DNA from: Reclinomonas americana ATCC 50394 | Lineage: Eukaryota; Jakobida; Jakobea; Jakobida | Reading direction: 5' to 3' | Assembly: GCA_048213135.1 (NCBI GenBank) | Contig: PS015295.1 | Coordinates: 14,449-78,448 of the forward strand | DNA length: 64,000 nucleotides | Notes under the pieces: generated by a model | What the model was told of the DNA's origin: nothing | Database searches by the model: none | What the model saw: the letters and a program-made list of their open reading frames with translations, nothing else | Made by a program: the position numbers and the translations under genes | In this document: piece after piece, positions 1-11,275 of the stretch | How positions within the stretch are numbered: position 1 is the stretch's first letter | How the letters are laid out: every line of letters begins with the position of its first letter

Positions 1-2
1 AC

Positions 3-132
<130 letters not shown>

Positions 133-251
133 GAGAGAGAGAGAGAAAGAGACCTTGCAGGAATCGCTGCGGGCTGCCCTGTTGCGGCGAGCCTGGCGGT
201 GGCTGGCGACCGAGAACACCCATTTCGATGTCACGCGGCGGACTGTAGATT

Positions 252-3175
252 TCAGAACAACCGCTCATGTCGGGGAAGATTGGCGGAATCACAACCGCCG
301 GCGGAGGCTTCGGGCACGGGTTGCGGCACGCGCGTCGACAGCAGCGGCGGCATGCGAATCCCATGCGAATGCAGCAATTGCACGAACAGCTGCGGCAGCA
401 GGCGCACATCCACGAGCAGTCGGGGCAGCCGTTTCGCATGCAGCAGACAATGATACTGCGTGGCGGGCACAAAGTGTGAGACGGCAGTCTGACCATGCGC
501 GTGACCGTTCTCCACCACCCAACGCAACATGATGAGGACAACCAGACCGCCAGCTCCTCCGACTGCCGCACCAACAATCAGACCGATATTCGCCTTGCCG
601 CCGGTGGTGGTCGTCGTCGTCGTTGTCGAGGAGTCACCACCATTGTTAGAGGGTACGCTGCTGCTGCCGGCCACTGCGGCGTACGCAGTGGCAATCGTCT
701 GCAGCTGCGACGTCGACAGGCACACCGAGCTCGAAGTTGAAAACATGAAATAGTTCATGCGAGTCACATCTGCACAACAGCAGCAGCAGCGGTTAGAAGT
801 CTGTCATCTGCGTCTTCCAAGTATCGAGCGCAACGCAACTGTCCATATTGCTGAGCGTGTCCGTGTCGTCGTTCGTGTCGGAGGAGATTGTGTGTGTCAC
901 TTGAGACGACTGCGATTGCGGAAGGATCCACAACTGCGCATGACAAAGAAGAAGCATACTGTAAACACACGAGATGGTGGAGCAACATGGAGACGAAGGA
1001 CGACAAGAGGCGCACGTGGTACAAACTGGGATCGCCTGAGCCGCACACGCTCTTGCACTGCGGTGATGTCGACGGTGAGCGCACGTATAATAGGACACAG
1101 AGGAGGGGTTGTTACGCAACGTACACGGACCAGGCGGCCAAATTGCCTGACGAGTCGGNNNNNNNNNNNNNNNNNNNNNNNNNNNNNNNNNNNNNNNNNN
1201 NNNNNNNNNNNNNNNNNNNNNNNNNNNNNNNNNNNNNNNNNNNNNNNNNNNNNNNNNNNNNNNNNNNNNNNNNNNNNNNNNNNNNNNNNNNNNNNNNNNN
1301 NNNNNNNNNNNNNNNNNNNNNNNNNNNNNNNNNNNNNNNNNNNNNNNNNNNNNNNNNNNNNNNNNNNNNNNNNNNNNNNNNNNNNNNNNNNNNNNNNNNN
1401 NNNNNNNNNNNNNNNNNNNNNNNNNNNNNNNNNNNNNNNNNNNNNNNNNNNNNNNNNNNNNNNNNNNNNNNNNNNNNNNNNNNNNNNNNNNNNNNNNNNN
1501 NNNNNNNNNNNNNNNNNNNNNNNNNNNNNNNNNNNNNNNNNNNNNNNNNNNNNNNNNNNNNNNNNNNNNNNNNNNNNNNNNNNNNNNNNNNNNNNNNNNN
1601 NNNNNNNNNNNNNNNNNNNNNNNNNNNNNNNNNNNNNNNNNNNNNNNNNNNNNNNNNNNNNNNNNNNNNNNNNNNNNNNNNNNNNNNNNNNNNNNNNNNN
1701 NNNNNNNNNNNNNNNNNNNNNNNNNNNNNNNNNNNNNNNNNNNNNNNNNNNNNNNNNNNNNNNNNNNNNNNNNNNNNNNNNNNNNNNNNNNNNNNNNNNN
1801 NNNNNNNNNNNNNNNNNNNNNNNNNNNNNNNNAAGGGATCACGCTGCGGAGTGATGACGCCGAAGAGTTGAGGTTGGAGAGCAGCGTGTTGAGTGCGGTG
1901 GTGTCGGTCGAAGGCGACGGTGCAGGTTGCGTGTTGCCGACGACGGCCGAGAGGAAACTTTGTGCCGTGTACGTAAAGTCGGTCGACGAGTAACACAAGG
2001 AATTGGTGCCAGCAAAGAGGACGTAGTACAACTCGGTCACCGCTGTTTTCGAGCGAGCGAGCGAGTGAGTGCGAGTCCGAGAAACGTGGATATAAGCAGA
2101 TCCGAGAACGTACAAGATGCACTCTGCAGCGCGTCCAAGTCCGAATCTGTTGTGCTGCCAATGACCTGGTTGATGGATGTCGCCTGCGATTGCGGAACCA
2201 TCCAGATCTGCGAGACACAACAAGAAAAAAACTGGTGAGGCACGGTGAACGAGGAGCGGCATGACAGACACGCCGCGCGCAACATGATTGATGCTCGGAT
2301 CGCCACTGTTGCAAATGTTCTTGGTCTGCGCACAGATGAGTGAGTAGAGCCCACAAGCACGCACGGCACACGACAAAGAAGGAGAGCGCAACAAACACGG
2401 TCCACGAGGAGGAGTTACCGCTGTCGGTGTTGACCGACAGAGTGAAGCGGTTCGTGCGTTGCACGCCGTCACCGTCGGCTCCATTGCCACCCGTGGTGGA
2501 GAAGCTGCTGACGCTGACGGCCCGCGCTGCCCACACAAAGAGGCCGGCGGAGTACTTGAGCGTGGCGTACTGCACACCGGTGATCGCACTTGAAACGGAG
2601 CCGCCAGTGTAGGGGCACACCAGCGAGCCGGCATTGAGAGTGTTGCCACTGTGAATGCAAGAGAGTCAGTGAGTGACGACGACGGCGACGACAATGATGC
2701 GGATATGTGGGAGGGGCAAGAGGCGGACGTCACCTGTCGTACATGTCACTGCCACCGTCGACGATCAAGGTGTCGCCTGCGGTGTCGCCGCCGCTAAAGG
2801 CGAAGCGATTGGTAATGGTGTTGGCAATGGCCGTCGAGAAGCTGTTGATGCGGTTGATGGCGGTGGCCAGCGTGACGCCAGAGCCTGCACGGGGCACAGC
2901 AGAGGGGCATCAGTGAAGAGACGCAGAATATCTGTCCGCCTCCGGAGAGTGTGCTTCTCTTCACGCCGGACGACAAGAATGGGCAATCAATGCAGCAAAA
3001 TGGAACACGCATGCACATGACGCAATGATGTGTGCGTGCGTGCATGCGAGAGGGGGATGGGAAGGGAGGTGTGGGGCAAGAGAGAGAACGCACCAATGGT
3101 CTGCGCGGAGACGGAGTGTGCGCACAACAAGAGTGCAGCCGTCAGCGCAATAAACACTAGGAATCGGCGGCGCAT
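252..3175 (-). CDS. Signal-peptide, single-TM surface protein with a duplicated ectodomain
   Basis: The start at 3175 gives a clear signal peptide (MRRRFLVFIALTAALLLCAH, cleavage near SVSAQ). The last exon holds a Thr-rich stalk, one TM segment (IGLIVGAAVGGAGGLVVLIM) and a tail of about 80 residues ending at 252, so this reads as a type I membrane protein. The ectodomain carries two copies of one module. Unit 1 reads ...SSWTVF / TKNICNSGDPSINH / IWMVPQSQ / VTELYYVLFAGTNSLCYSS; unit 2 reads ...AAWSVY / CKSVCGSGDPSLYH / LWILPQSQ / VTRMNYFMFSTSSSVCLSTS. The introns fall at the same positions and phases in both units. Several donors are GTTGCG (839, 1120, 2283, 2392 on the minus strand). An N gap (1159-1832) removes part of unit 2. 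I recognise no family; a surface or adhesion role is only inferred from topology. Confidence 0.7.
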
Positions 3176-3498
3176 GATGGTGCGTGCGTGTGCGTGTGAG
3201 CGATGGGGGAGCTGAAGGGAGACAAAGGGAGAGAAGAGTGAGGTGAGGAGGGGGAGAGGGGGGGAAGGGATGGGGGGAGGTGTGCGCACACGCAAGAAAA
3301 ATTGTCAGAGTTAAATCTGTCATGTGGTGTCGGGATTCCAAATCCGGCCGGCGGTGTGCTCCGAGGTCGGGTGAGCAGAGGAGTGCAGATAGTGGGTGGG
3401 TGGATGGACGCCTGTCACACATTGTGTGTTGGAAGAGTGGGTGACTTTCTGGATTCACGGACGTCGACGAGTGTACCCAATATCGATATCGAAGTCGA

Positions 3499-3598
3499 CT
3501 GTGGTCAACGTCGTCTTCAACCCTCGGTCCTCTTGTTTTCTCGCTGTGCGGCCACCGGTCAGTGGCTGCCACAGTGTTTGAAATCACTGCTGCGACAA
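3499..3598 (+). repeat. Upstream copy of a ~100 bp repeat flanking the retroelement
   Basis: From CTGTGGTCAACGTCGTCTTC through AAATCACTGCTGCGACAACA. It matches 5941-6040 with about seven substitutions and one single-base indel by eye. It is followed by CAA-type sequence and then an N gap (3615-3800). It may be the 3' end of an older element copy or a genuine terminal repeat. Confidence 0.85.
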
Positions 3599-3800
3599 CA
3601 ACAGCAACTTTAAANNNNNNNNNNNNNNNNNNNNNNNNNNNNNNNNNNNNNNNNNNNNNNNNNNNNNNNNNNNNNNNNNNNNNNNNNNNNNNNNNNNNNN
3701 NNNNNNNNNNNNNNNNNNNNNNNNNNNNNNNNNNNNNNNNNNNNNNNNNNNNNNNNNNNNNNNNNNNNNNNNNNNNNNNNNNNNNNNNNNNNNNNNNNNN

Positions 3801-5835
3801 AGCACAACACTGATCTGATGGCGGTGCGTGATGACGTTCATCGATACAAGGAGACGGAGGCTGTGTTTACGTTTGTGGACCTTACCAATGCATTCGGCTC
3901 GGTGGACCACGCCATGCTACTGATGGAGATGCACCTCATCGGCATTCCCAAGTGCTTGATCGAGTACGTGAGACAGATGCTGCATGGTCTGCAACAACGA
4001 CTGGTACGGTGGGACCAAACTGACGACCGGCAACGTTTCGGTAATGTCATCAACCCCAACCGTGGCCTCAATCAGGGTGACCCATTGAGTGCCATGCTGT
4101 TCAACCTGTATCTGGAGCCGGTCATTCGGATAAGAAAGAAAAACACTTCATTCACCACATTCCAATAATGCGACAAATGTCCACTTACGTCGCCGGAGAA
4201 CACTCAATCGTTCGGCTACGTGTTCAACAGCAATCACAACCTGGCGGTATCGGTGTTGGCGTACATGGACGACATCACCCTCATTGCCAAGAGTCCCAAG
4301 GCAGCGCAGCGACAGTGCGGCTTGATGGCGACGTACCTGAGCATCGTCGGTATGGAGCCCAACATCGACAAGACTGTTGTTGCCTACCTGGCGCAGGAGG
4401 AAGGCAGGACTGTGCTGGCGCATCCACAGCAACCCATTGAATTGTGTGGTGGCAAGGTCAAGTGCGTCAGCGCGGAGGACCCACCTGTGCGTGTTCTCGG
4501 GCTCTTCCACAACTTCGGCGAGGTGGCCAACACACCCGGCCTGAACAAGGTTACCGAACTTCTCGACAAGAAAATCAGGGTCAACGGGCAGACGCTGGTG
4601 GACGTCGACTCGATGCTGCATCCGACTCACAAGGTCAATGCCATCAAGCGGTTCATTGTGCCATCGGCAACGTTCTACTCGCTGGGCGGTATGGTGACGG
4701 ACACCATGGCCAAGAACTACGACAAGGCCATCAACCGGCAATGCAAGATGTCGCTCGGTCTCACCACCACAACAAAAACCAGACACGGTGGCGAACGAGA
4801 CAAGGGTATCAAGACTGCCAGCAAGATGATCAACTGCAACGGGCCTGAAGGCTTTGGTGTCACGCCGCTCAACCAGCACAACGACGCCATGCGGATGCGC
4901 NNNNNNNNNNNNNNNNNNNNNNNNNNNNNNNNNNNNNNNNNNNNNNNNNNNNNNNNNNNNNNNNNNNNNNNNNNNNNNNNNNNNNNNNNNNNNNNNNNNN
5001 NNNNNNNNNNNNNNNNNNNNNNNNNNNNNNNNNNNNNNNNNNNNNNNNNNNNNNNNNNNNNNNNNNNNNNTGTCGGAGACGCCCATGCACGTCCTCAACA
5101 GCTGTCCAGCTCACGAGTGCGGATTGACGGTCAATGGTAATGAGATGCCGGCCCATGCCCCGTATCGACGATGTGTTGGTGTGGAGCCAGTCAAGATAAT
5201 AATAGAAACTTCACTGATCCATACACAACAATGAGCATCTACCAGTGATCGCCAACAAGTCTCGTGTGCTTTCTGTACACGAAGCGGCATGACGCTGTAC
5301 TGGAACTCGTTGTTGACGAGATGGAGAAGCACAAGGAGCGCAACGGCATGCATATGCGCAACGTCCGTGTTGACAAAACTGTACCGGATGACTGGCTGCC
5401 GGAAGGCCACCCTGATGTTGGTCTGCGCCCTGACATTGTCGCGGAACGTGGTGACACGATCTACATGGCTGATGTGACCATCACCTTCCCGCAAGACAAG
5501 TGCTCTGACGGTGACACGCGGTCCACTCTGCAACGTGCTCACGATGAGAAGGCTGGAAAGTACCTACGCCTTGCTCAAGCCGTTCAGGAGCGTACTGGCA
5601 AGCGAGTCGTGTTCGTACCGTTGGTCTTTGGCACTGGCCATGGTGGCATTGTGTCGAAACTGACAGCCAATGGTCTGGCCGATTTGGTGCACAAGCATTC
5701 TGCCAGCCAGCGACGCAGTGATGATGACACCGAGCGGCTGCTGCGCAGGTGCTGTGCGTCTGTCGCCCGACACGATCATGTCATTTGGGCGGCACACGTG
5801 GCTGCCTGTGTTCGCGTCACCTCTGCACGGCAGTA
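3801..5835 (+). mobile_element. Decayed R2-like non-LTR retrotransposon (RT + zinc knuckle + RLE)
   Basis: Visible reverse-transcriptase motifs are block A (FTFVDLTNAFGSVDH), block B (LNQGDPLSAMLFNLYLEPVI) and block C (LAYMDDITLIAK). After an N gap (4901-5070) comes ETPMHVLNSC, the C-terminal part of the ETxxHxxxxC zinc knuckle typical of R2-type elements. Next is PDIVAERGDTIYMADVTITF, which fits the PD...D core of the restriction-like endonuclease used by R2/NeSL-type elements for target-site nicking. The last reading frame stops at 5835. The copy looks inactive: an in-frame TAA at 4166-4168 sits in an AT-rich stretch between blocks B and C, and a frame change with stops near 5190-5260 separates the knuckle from the endonuclease. 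The N-terminal part is missing in the gap at 3615-3800. The clade was assigned from motif order only. Confidence 0.87.
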
Positions 5836-5940
5836 ACTGCTGACACTGGCTCTGCTTGCACGCAACCAGCATGTCTTGCACGTTCTTCCCCTCCACCGCC
5901 ACCACTGTACATAATGACGACGACAACAACAACATTGTGT

Positions 5941-6040
5941 CTGTGGTCAACGTCGTCTTCAACCCTGAGTCCTCTTGTTTCTCACTGTGCGGCCACCGGT
6001 CAGTGGCTGTCACGGTGTTTGAAATCACTGATACGACAAC
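5941..6040 (+). repeat. Downstream copy of the ~100 bp flanking repeat
   Basis: Direct repeat of 3499-3598, same orientation, about 92% identical by eye. It starts about 105 nt after the stop of the endonuclease frame and runs straight into an ACA/CAA tail, as expected for the 3' UTR and 3' end of a non-LTR element. Confidence 0.85.
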
Positions 6041-6068
6041 AATGACAACAACAACAACAACAACAACC
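6041..6068 (+). repeat. (CAA)n tail
   Basis: AATGACAACAACAACAACAA and on to about 6068, directly after the downstream repeat copy. A simple-sequence 3' tail is typical of non-LTR elements and probably marks the right end of the insertion. Confidence 0.7.
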
Positions 6069-6728
6069 GCCCCTACCACCAGCCACCACCGATATGAGCC
6101 TCATGATCACCAACAACATGACAAGCTCTCTCCTGTTTTCAACCACGCCACCAACGTACGATCGCGACACCACCACTGTTTGCTTTTGCTTTGCCTGCTT
6201 CACGGATCCGGACCCGGCTTCGCTTTGTTTGCCTGGCTTATGGCCTTTTCCCGAATTCGATGTGCCGTGTACGATCGCAGAAAACGCTATGCGTCTATGC
6301 AAGTGCGTCAAATCCAATGGTCAATTGCAACCACGCTTATNNNNNNNNNNNNNNNNNNNNNNNNNNNNNNNNNNNNNNNNNNNNNNNNNNNNNNNNNNNN
6401 NNNNNNNNNNNNNNNNNNNNNNNNNNNNNNNNNNNNNNNNNNNNNNNNNNNNNNNNNNNNNNNNNNNNNNNNNNNNNNNNNNNNNNNNNNNNNNNNNNNN
6501 NNNNNNNNNNNNNNNNNNNNNNNNNNNNNNNNNNNNNNNNNNNNNNNNNNNNNNNNNNNNNNNNNNNNNNNNNNNNNNNNNNNNNNNNNNNNNNNNNNNN
6601 NNNNNNNNNNNNNNNNNNNNNNNNNNNNNNNNNNNNNNNNNNNNNNNNNNNNNNNNNNNNNNNNNNNNNNNNNNNNNNNNNNNNNNNNNNNNNNNNNNNN
6701 NNNNNNNNNNNNNNNNNNNNNNNNNNNN
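6069..6728. other. Unassigned stretch plus assembly gap
   Basis: 6069-6340 has no gene I can support. A plus-strand frame here is Cys-rich (CLPGLWPFPEFDVPCTIAEN, then CKCVKS) and could be a fragment of another element. Ns fill 6341-6728. Confidence 0.6.
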
Positions 6729-6877
6729 GTTGTTGTTGGTGATATCTGTTTCCACCAGCCAATATCGGCGCGATTAATACCACACTGTACTCCCAGCACC
6801 ACCTTCACCACCTCCACTACGCTGCGAAAGAAAAGCACTCCATCATTTCCGTGTGCTCGCTCAACAGCAAGGTCGGC
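6729..6877 (-). CDS. Possible 5' fragment of a minus-strand gene
   Basis: An ATG at 6877 opens a frame starting MADLAVERAHGNDG and containing VVEVVKVVLGVQCGINRADI, which runs into the N gap at 6728. It is supported mainly by layout: it would be divergent from the gene starting at 6981 with about 100 nt between, the same spacing as other divergent pairs here. No homology recognised, and it may be a chance frame. Confidence 0.3.
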
Positions 6878-6980
6878 CATTTCCGACGAGAGGCAGTTGG
6901 CACGCGCATCACATAACATTGATCAATGTATTCATCAACAACAACGCTTCTTTTCTTGTTGCTTCGAGAGAACAGACAAC

Positions 6981-8426
6981 ATGGGTCTCCCCGACTATCT
7001 CAAGCGCATGGACGCTTTCGTGCGTCCGGTGCGCGATCAAGACACCAACACCACTTTCGGTGAGTGTGTTGTACGAGTGCGTGCGATCGTCGAAACATAT
7101 CGGCGCACTCAACTGTTTTTACCCAGGCGGCATTATGACGATGCTGCTGTTGACGAGCGTGATCACCTACGTCGCACTCATCACCGCACAATACGCCCGG
7201 AACCCGCGAGTGGAGAACACGCAGGTGCTGCCGGCTGGCGACATTTGTTGCGTCGCACCACACCTGTTTTCACCACTGGCGCGTGCCAATCGACCACTCA
7301 CCGTCACTCTCCCCTCTCGCTCTCGCTCCCTCTCCTTCAGTGCCGATCATCGAGTTTACGTGCCGCGCCAACACTTGCGTCTACGCTGGCGGCTACCTCA
7401 ACATTGGTGACGGGTGAGTGAGCGATCATCGCGAGTGAGCTCGAGTCAACGCCGATCATGATCACTCACGGATCACACAGTGCTCGCTGCTTCTACGGTG
7501 GCGCTGTTGCGGGGTGCACCACCATGCGTCTAAACGAAGTCAAGCGTATTCCAGTCTGCTTCTCGCCTGGTGAGTGCGAGTGAGTGAGTGGAGTGCACGT
7601 GGCCGTGGACAACTCCGCCTGATGCAACTCCTTCAATGCAGATCCGATTGACGGCCTCAAGGTGTACTGGAAGAACAGCGACATCCCAATGCCAAGCACG
7701 CCCAACTGCACCACCAGCCGCAACACGCCGTGGAGCCTCACCGATTACTGCTTCTCGTCGCCCTTTGGCATCTCCATTGCCCAGTCGCGCCGCGATGACA
7801 CTGGCAAGTGGATCGACTACCAATCGCCCCTGGCCAGCCAGCAGCAGATCTTGACGTACGCCGAGGTACGATGATGTTGCCGCTGCGACCGGCAATCACT
7901 TGTGCACACATTCACTCACTCACTCACTTCCCCGCTTCACCACCAGACTGACGACCAGATCGAAAACGTGGTGAAGAAATCGTGGTTCTCCGAGACCGTG
8001 CAGGTCGACATCACCGACCAGATTTGCAACAACATGGTCGACACGACGTGGTCCAAGGTGATCATGATGCACGTGTTTGTTTTCGGGAGAGAAACTTGCG
8101 CTCGCTCACTCATACCCGGGCCCTTCTCCATCAGGCACACATCAAGTTGGCGCCGACCTACGCCAAGACCGTCATCTCCAAGCGCTCCATTCTCGACGCC
8201 TTGGGCACTGTCGGCGGTTTCAGTTGCGCGAGTAGTGACCATAGACCGTGCATTTGTGTGTGCTGACTGCAGTGCGCCACAGTCTCGCTCGCCTTCCAAA
8301 TACTGCTGATCACCACGTTCATCTTCCGCTTCATCCGCAACCGCCGTCGCCAGCAGGAAGCGGCCAGCACGTCCCCAGCCTCCGCCGAAGACGTGGAGAA
8401 CGGTCGCACCGCGCAGGAGCCCTACT
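6981..8426 (+). CDS. Two-TM protein with a Cys-containing lumenal/extracellular loop
   Basis: The start ATG gives MGLPDYLKRMDAFVRP. TM1 follows after the first intron (GGIMTMLLLTSVITYVALIT). A loop of about 220 residues has scattered cysteines (FTCRANTCVYAGGY, GARCFYGGAVAGCTT, CTTSRNTPWSLTDYCFSS). TM2 is ATVSLAFQILLITTFIFRFI, followed by a basic tail cut by the N gap at 8427. Exons read as 6981-7059, 7127-7246, 7341-7413, 7481-7569, 7642-7865, 7947-8057 and from 8135; the second intron uses a GTTGCG donor at 7247. The last donor (near 8220) is uncertain: GCGAGT keeps the TM2 frame, whereas GTTGCG would shift it. N-in/C-in topology resembles ERGIC-type and P2X-like two-TM proteins, but I see no decisive motif, so function is unassigned. 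Confidence 0.72.
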
Positions 8427-8847
8427 NNNNNNNNNNNNNNNNNNNNNNNNNNNNNNNNNNNNNNNNNNNNNNNNNNNNNNNNNNNNNNNNNNNNNNNNNN
8501 NNNNNNNNNNNNNNNNNNNNNNNNNNNNNNNNNNNNNNNNNNNNNNNNNNNNNNNNNNNNNNNNNNNNNNNNNNNNNNNNNNNNNNNNNNNNNNNNNNNN
8601 NNNNNNNNNNNNNNNNNNNNNNNNNNNNNNNNNNNNNNNNNNNNNNNNNNNNNNNNNNNNNNNNNNNNNNNNNNNNNNNNNNNNNNNNNNNNNNNNNNNN
8701 NNNNNNNNNNNNNNNNNNNNNNNNNNNNNNNNNNNNNNNNNNNNNNNNNNNNNNNNNNNNNNNNNNNNNNNNNNNNNNNNNNNNNNNNNNNNNNNNNNNN
8801 NNNNNNNNNNNNNNNNNNNNNNNNNNNNTAAGAGAGAGGGAGCACGG

Positions 8848-8896
8848 ATGACTCGTGGCAGTCAAAGGGAGCGAGATCGCGAGCGCGGTTGCGTAG

Positions 8897-8943
<47 letters not shown>

Positions 8944-9372
8944 TTCACGCACTCCACATTGCGCATCATGTGTGACGTCACTCGTTTTCAATCACTCACA
9001 CGCGCACACACTCTCTTTCCATCTCGTACACAGCCAAGGCGCGCACTGACAAGTTGGCGCCGAAGAAGGGCACGGCAGATCGCGAACGGTTTGCTTCTGA
9101 GCTCTATTTTTGGTGTCCGAGCCATCTCTCTCTCTCTTCTCACACACTCTCTCTGTAGTGACGCCGAGGCCATTCGTGCCAAGCAGGCGGCCAAGGCGGC
9201 GGCCAAGGCAGTGGAGAGCGAAGGCGGTGCTTCGGGCTCCAATGAGGGCGCCAGTCGGCCCAAGTACGTGGACCCTCTCAAGGCACTGGAGGAGGCTCGT
9301 GCTCACAACGCCGCACTCTTTGAGAAGAACAAGTCGCACCCGGGCAAGGCCAAGTTGCAAAAGGGCAAATGA
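8848..9372 (+). CDS. SERF/4F5-like small basic protein
   Basis: Three exons (8848-8887, 9034-9088, 9159-9372) give about 102 residues. The N-terminus MTRGSQRERDRERAKARTDK is the hallmark of the 4F5/SERF family (MTRGNQRE...), small charged proteins that in animals promote amyloid aggregation and are also reported to bind nucleic acid. A Lys/Ala-rich helix (AIRAKQAAKAAAKAVESEGG) is followed by an unusual C-terminal extension, KYVDPLKALEEARAHNAALF, ending KLQKGK. The first intron has a GTTGCG donor and carries a CT tract; the second starts GTTTGC. The sequence before the start is an N gap, so an upstream exon cannot be fully excluded, but the start matches the family. Confidence 0.75.
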
Positions 9373-9444
9373 GTTGATTTTGCTGGAGTGTTGTGTGAAG
9401 GTGGTCGAGTGTAGATACGTTGTAGCTTACTTTTTGTCTCTCGT

Positions 9445-10899
9445 TCATGGTGGTTTCACGGAGAGATCGCGATAGCACTGGGCGACCTGTTCCATCTCCA
9501 CCAGTGATTCGCGGATGTGGTCTGCGTCGACACCCTTGGCTTCGTAGTGGTGCAGGTAGGCGCCACTCTGCATGGTTTCGGTGGCACGGGAGAGCAGGCG
9601 ATCGAGGCCGCGTAGGGCGTACTGGCTGTTGCCGGTGGCGGCACCGACACCGGCGAGTCCTTCGAAATCGACGCCGGGAGCAATGGACAACTGGAAGAAG
9701 CCGGGCGAGAGCACGTCCCGCATGGCGGTGAAGCGCTGCAGGTGCTCCTTGCGAACGGAACTACCGCACACGCACACACACACACACACACGATGAGGTC
9801 GTGTGCGCACAACAGGAGACACTGACTGCGAACCTGACATCGCTGCCGCGCAAGGTGACCCACCAGGCGGCCGACTGCAGCGCCGCCGCAGGATCGGTGG
9901 TGAGGCGTCCGCGCTCGTCGACATTCACCGACGACCAGTCCATCTGACCGTCGATGCACGTTCCCGTCGCCATCATTTGTGTCAGCTGCCGCGCAATGCC
10001 ACTCCACGTGTGACTGGTGAAGGCGCGCGATCCGCTGGCCACCTGTGGCACGACAAAGTTGTGCAGCAGTTTGCGCGCCGGATGGGCACACATGTCGGCG
10101 GTGAGTCGAGTGGCCGGATCGACAGCAAAGTCCCACCACGGCAGCGAGGAGCTCCACGATGGACTGTCGAGCGACGCATCACACGATGGCAACAGTGCGG
10201 CAGCCACACCCCTCGCCAGCACTCCATTCATGTCGGCAAACGACGGCCGTGCAATGCCCATGAGTCCGCGACACACCTGATGCAGGTGATCGTTCTCCGT
10301 AAACGCAATCGCATCCGACGATCGGTGCAGCTCGGCAAGTGTCAGCAGCGCGTTGTAGTGCTGCACAATCACGTCGCCGGCCTCGTGCGGCCACACCACG
10401 TGCGAGATGAGCGCCGTTGCCGGGTATTCGTCACGCAGCTCGTTCCACACGTACGCTCCGAGACCAGAGCCCGTACCACCCGCCAGCGACGACAAGCCCA
10501 GCAACGCCGCCAGTGCATCGCACTGCTCCGCCTGCCGTCGCACCGCATCCAACACCGATTCCCGACACAGTGGTCCGTTTTTCACAAAGCCCAGTGCCCA
10601 GTTGTTGCCGGAACCGCCCTGGAGGAGAAGGGAGGCGAGGCTGAGGGTAAGGAGAGGCACAGACAACCTCTCTCCCTCCTCTCTCCCTTACCTGCCCGCC
10701 ATACACGACTGCTTCTGACGCGTATCGCCACAGCAGCGACTGCGATGAGGCACTGCCACTGTCACCAGTGCCTGCCTCCTGCTGCTGCTGCTGCTGTTGT
10801 TGTTGTCTCTGTGCGGAAAAGTCGAGTGCGCTCTGTATGGCCTTGGGCTCCATGTCGACCAGCACACATCGAGCCACTGACGATCATGAGGGAGAAGAG

Positions 10900-10933
<34 letters not shown>

Positions 10934-11196
10934 GGGAAGAGTACACACCACGCTCTGTGCGACCCGAGACTCGCGACCCCGGTGCTGGTCTGTGTGTGAA
11001 GAAGACGCGCTCAAACACCTCCTGAGCTGCCTCGGGCAGTCGCATGCATTCCTCTGAGAGCGGGCGTCATGTGTGAGTGTTGATGATAATGTGTGGGTGT
11101 TTGTGTTTGTGTGGCGCAACGGAGAAGTGTGTCCAGTACATGCGGGCCGACTTGGTTGCCACACTGCCCCAGCTGCAGTGTGATCCATTCGCGCAT
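9445..11196 (-). CDS. TUBD1: Delta-tubulin
   Basis: Exon 1 encodes MREWITLQLGQCGNQVGPHV, the tubulin N-terminus, and ends at a GTTGCG donor (minus strand, 11120). Later exons contain ARCVLVDMEPKAIQ, GGSGNNWALGF and the GTP-binding glycine loop LAGGTGSGLGAYVWNELRDE. HVVWPHEAGDVIVQHYNALL and RSSDAIAFTENDHLHQVC are characteristic of delta- rather than alpha/beta/gamma-tubulin. The C-terminal exon ends with GVDADHIRESLVEMEQVAQC. Delta-tubulin is needed for triplet microtubules of centrioles and basal bodies, so the organism probably has flagella. A Gln run (about nine Q) before GDSGSASSQSLLWRY is an expansion not expected in the family. The stop lies 72 nt from the stop of the convergent SERF-like gene. 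Confidence 0.93.
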
Positions 11197-11275
11197 CAGC
11201 ACACACAAAACGAAGCAGACGAAGAGAGGGTTCGGGACAACTTCCATCCTCATTTATTCTCGAGTGCATTTGTTT

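Noticed and set aside
3499-6040. Reading the ~100 bp repeats as LTRs of an LTR retrotransposon
   Set aside because: The encoded proteins have R2-type RT and PD-D endonuclease features with no integrase, protease or RNase H seen, and there are no TG...CA ends.
8217-8274. GTTGCG donor for the last intron of the two-TM gene
   Set aside because: It would put the next exon in a frame that destroys TM2; a GC donor keeps it, so this site was left out of the GTTGCG list.
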